Source: Hippasteria phrygiana (taxonomy: Eukaryota > Echinodermata > Asteroidea > Valvatida > Goniasteridae). From it: a stretch of DNA of 64,000 bases. The translations under genes were made by a program, and so were the position numbers. The DNA is taken from contig JAZGUH010000204.1 of the NCBI GenBank assembly GCA_037893225.1, positions 1,054,001 to 1,118,000 on the forward strand, in the 5' to 3' direction. Under the pieces are notes generated by a model. That model was not told the DNA's origin and did no database searches. It worked only from the letters and a program-made list of their open reading frames with translations. Shown in pieces: positions 63,813 to 64,000 of the stretch. Each line of letters starts with the position of its first letter. Position 1 is the stretch's first letter.

Positions 63813-64000
63813 ATGAAATATCAACCAAATTCAGTACTTTTGACATGTATGGATAGCTTAGATCTGGCGCTACATGTTGCAATCATCGGCGGCTTCTTAG
63901 AGTTAACACTTGTGGAGAAAATTCAAACCTCGCAATGTTTATTTTCTTTCCGGCCAACATCTGTGTACATATTACCGTCTATTTATTGCTCCATGCATGT
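63813..64000 (+). repeat. Partial satellite unit at right edge
   Basis: The first 188 bases of an S/D unit with the AGTACTTTT allele (C at 63837), following S-FLGL at 63581. The array continues beyond the right end of the window. Confidence 0.95.

Larger units (their letters stand above)
1..64000 (+). repeat. Satellite DNA array, 232-bp unit with a 218-bp variant
   Basis: The entire window is a head-to-tail tandem array in one orientation. The unit start recurs every 232 bp, or 218 bp for the short variant, from 187 to 63813 with no break: 247 full units and 29 short units account exactly for the 63,626 bp between those points. One unit counted by hand has 89 G+C in 232 bases (38%). Units differ at about 35 recurring sites, with up to roughly 14 differences between the most distinct types. 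Copies of higher-order repeats are nearly identical. This is the pattern of satellite DNA evolving by unequal exchange and conversion. No inserted element, inversion or unique sequence was seen. The family is not one I recognise, and the host is probably a eukaryote of unknown identity. Confidence 0.98.
48655..64000 (+). repeat. Domain B2: mixed 232-bp and 218-bp units
   Basis: 66 complete units and the right partial unit. The 11 short units start at 48655, 49801, 51179, 54413, 56719, 58793, 59475, 61085, 61767, 62217 and 62899. The layout is a boundary segment paralogous to the start of B1 (48655-50018), a 14-mer HOR in three copies (50019-58792), a 10-mer copy (58793-61084), then a more irregular run of trimers to the end of the window. 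Confidence 0.92.

Noticed and set aside
1..64000. CRISPR array
   Set aside because: Repeats are 232 bp and adjoin directly with no unique spacers. There is no short repeat/spacer alternation and no cas gene.
1..64000. Old viral or transposon-derived repeat
   Set aside because: No terminal repeats, target-site duplications, integrase, transposase or reverse-transcriptase motifs are visible in any frame, and units abut without flanking sequence.

Overview
The whole 64 kb window is one uninterrupted head-to-tail satellite DNA array. I see no unique sequence, transposon, inversion, RNA gene or convincing protein gene anywhere in it. The repeat unit is 232 bp (one unit counted by hand is about 38% G+C). 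A second unit size, 218 bp, differs by a 14-bp internal deletion. Walking the repeat start (the ATG of an ATGAAATATCAACC motif, used here as unit position 1) gives 276 complete units: 247 of 232 bp and 29 of 218 bp. There is a partial unit at each end (186 bp at the left, 188 bp at the right). An array this long, in one orientation, with higher-order repeats points to eukaryotic heterochromatin such as a centromeric, pericentromeric or subtelomeric satellite. The sequence does not let me name the species or chromosome site.

Four blocks alternate. Domain A1 (1-9466) and domain A2 (32879-48654) contain only 232-bp units. Domain B1 (9467-32878) and domain B2 (48655-64000) carry all 29 short units, 26 of which are directly followed by one particular unit type. 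The A1/B1 and A2/B2 boundaries are paralogous: about 6 kb around each matches the other at an offset of roughly 39 kb. The window therefore seems to hold part of two copies of a ~39 kb super-repeat.

Units differ from one another at about 35 recurring positions, up to roughly 6% between the most different types. Combinations of these alleles define unit types, and ordered strings of types recur as higher-order repeats (HORs): a 4-mer (928 bp), 8-mer (1842 bp), 18-mer (4134 bp), 10-mer (2292 bp), 12-mer (2784 bp), 20-mer (4640 bp) and a 14-mer (3234 bp) in three copies. Copies of one HOR are almost identical, and several share private substitutions. Fusion units, whose left half is one type and right half another, sit exactly where whole units are missing. 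They record unequal exchange between misaligned units.

In nearly every full unit the plus strand carries a 75-codon open frame that fills 228 of 232 bases. I do not call it a gene: substitutions fall evenly over the three codon positions, 232 is not a multiple of three, and stop-gain, stop-loss and frame-shifting changes are present in the array. Unit-type names used below: T, A, S or P for the residue encoded by codon 7 of that frame, followed by other diagnostic features (for example GY, FLEF, FLGL, short).
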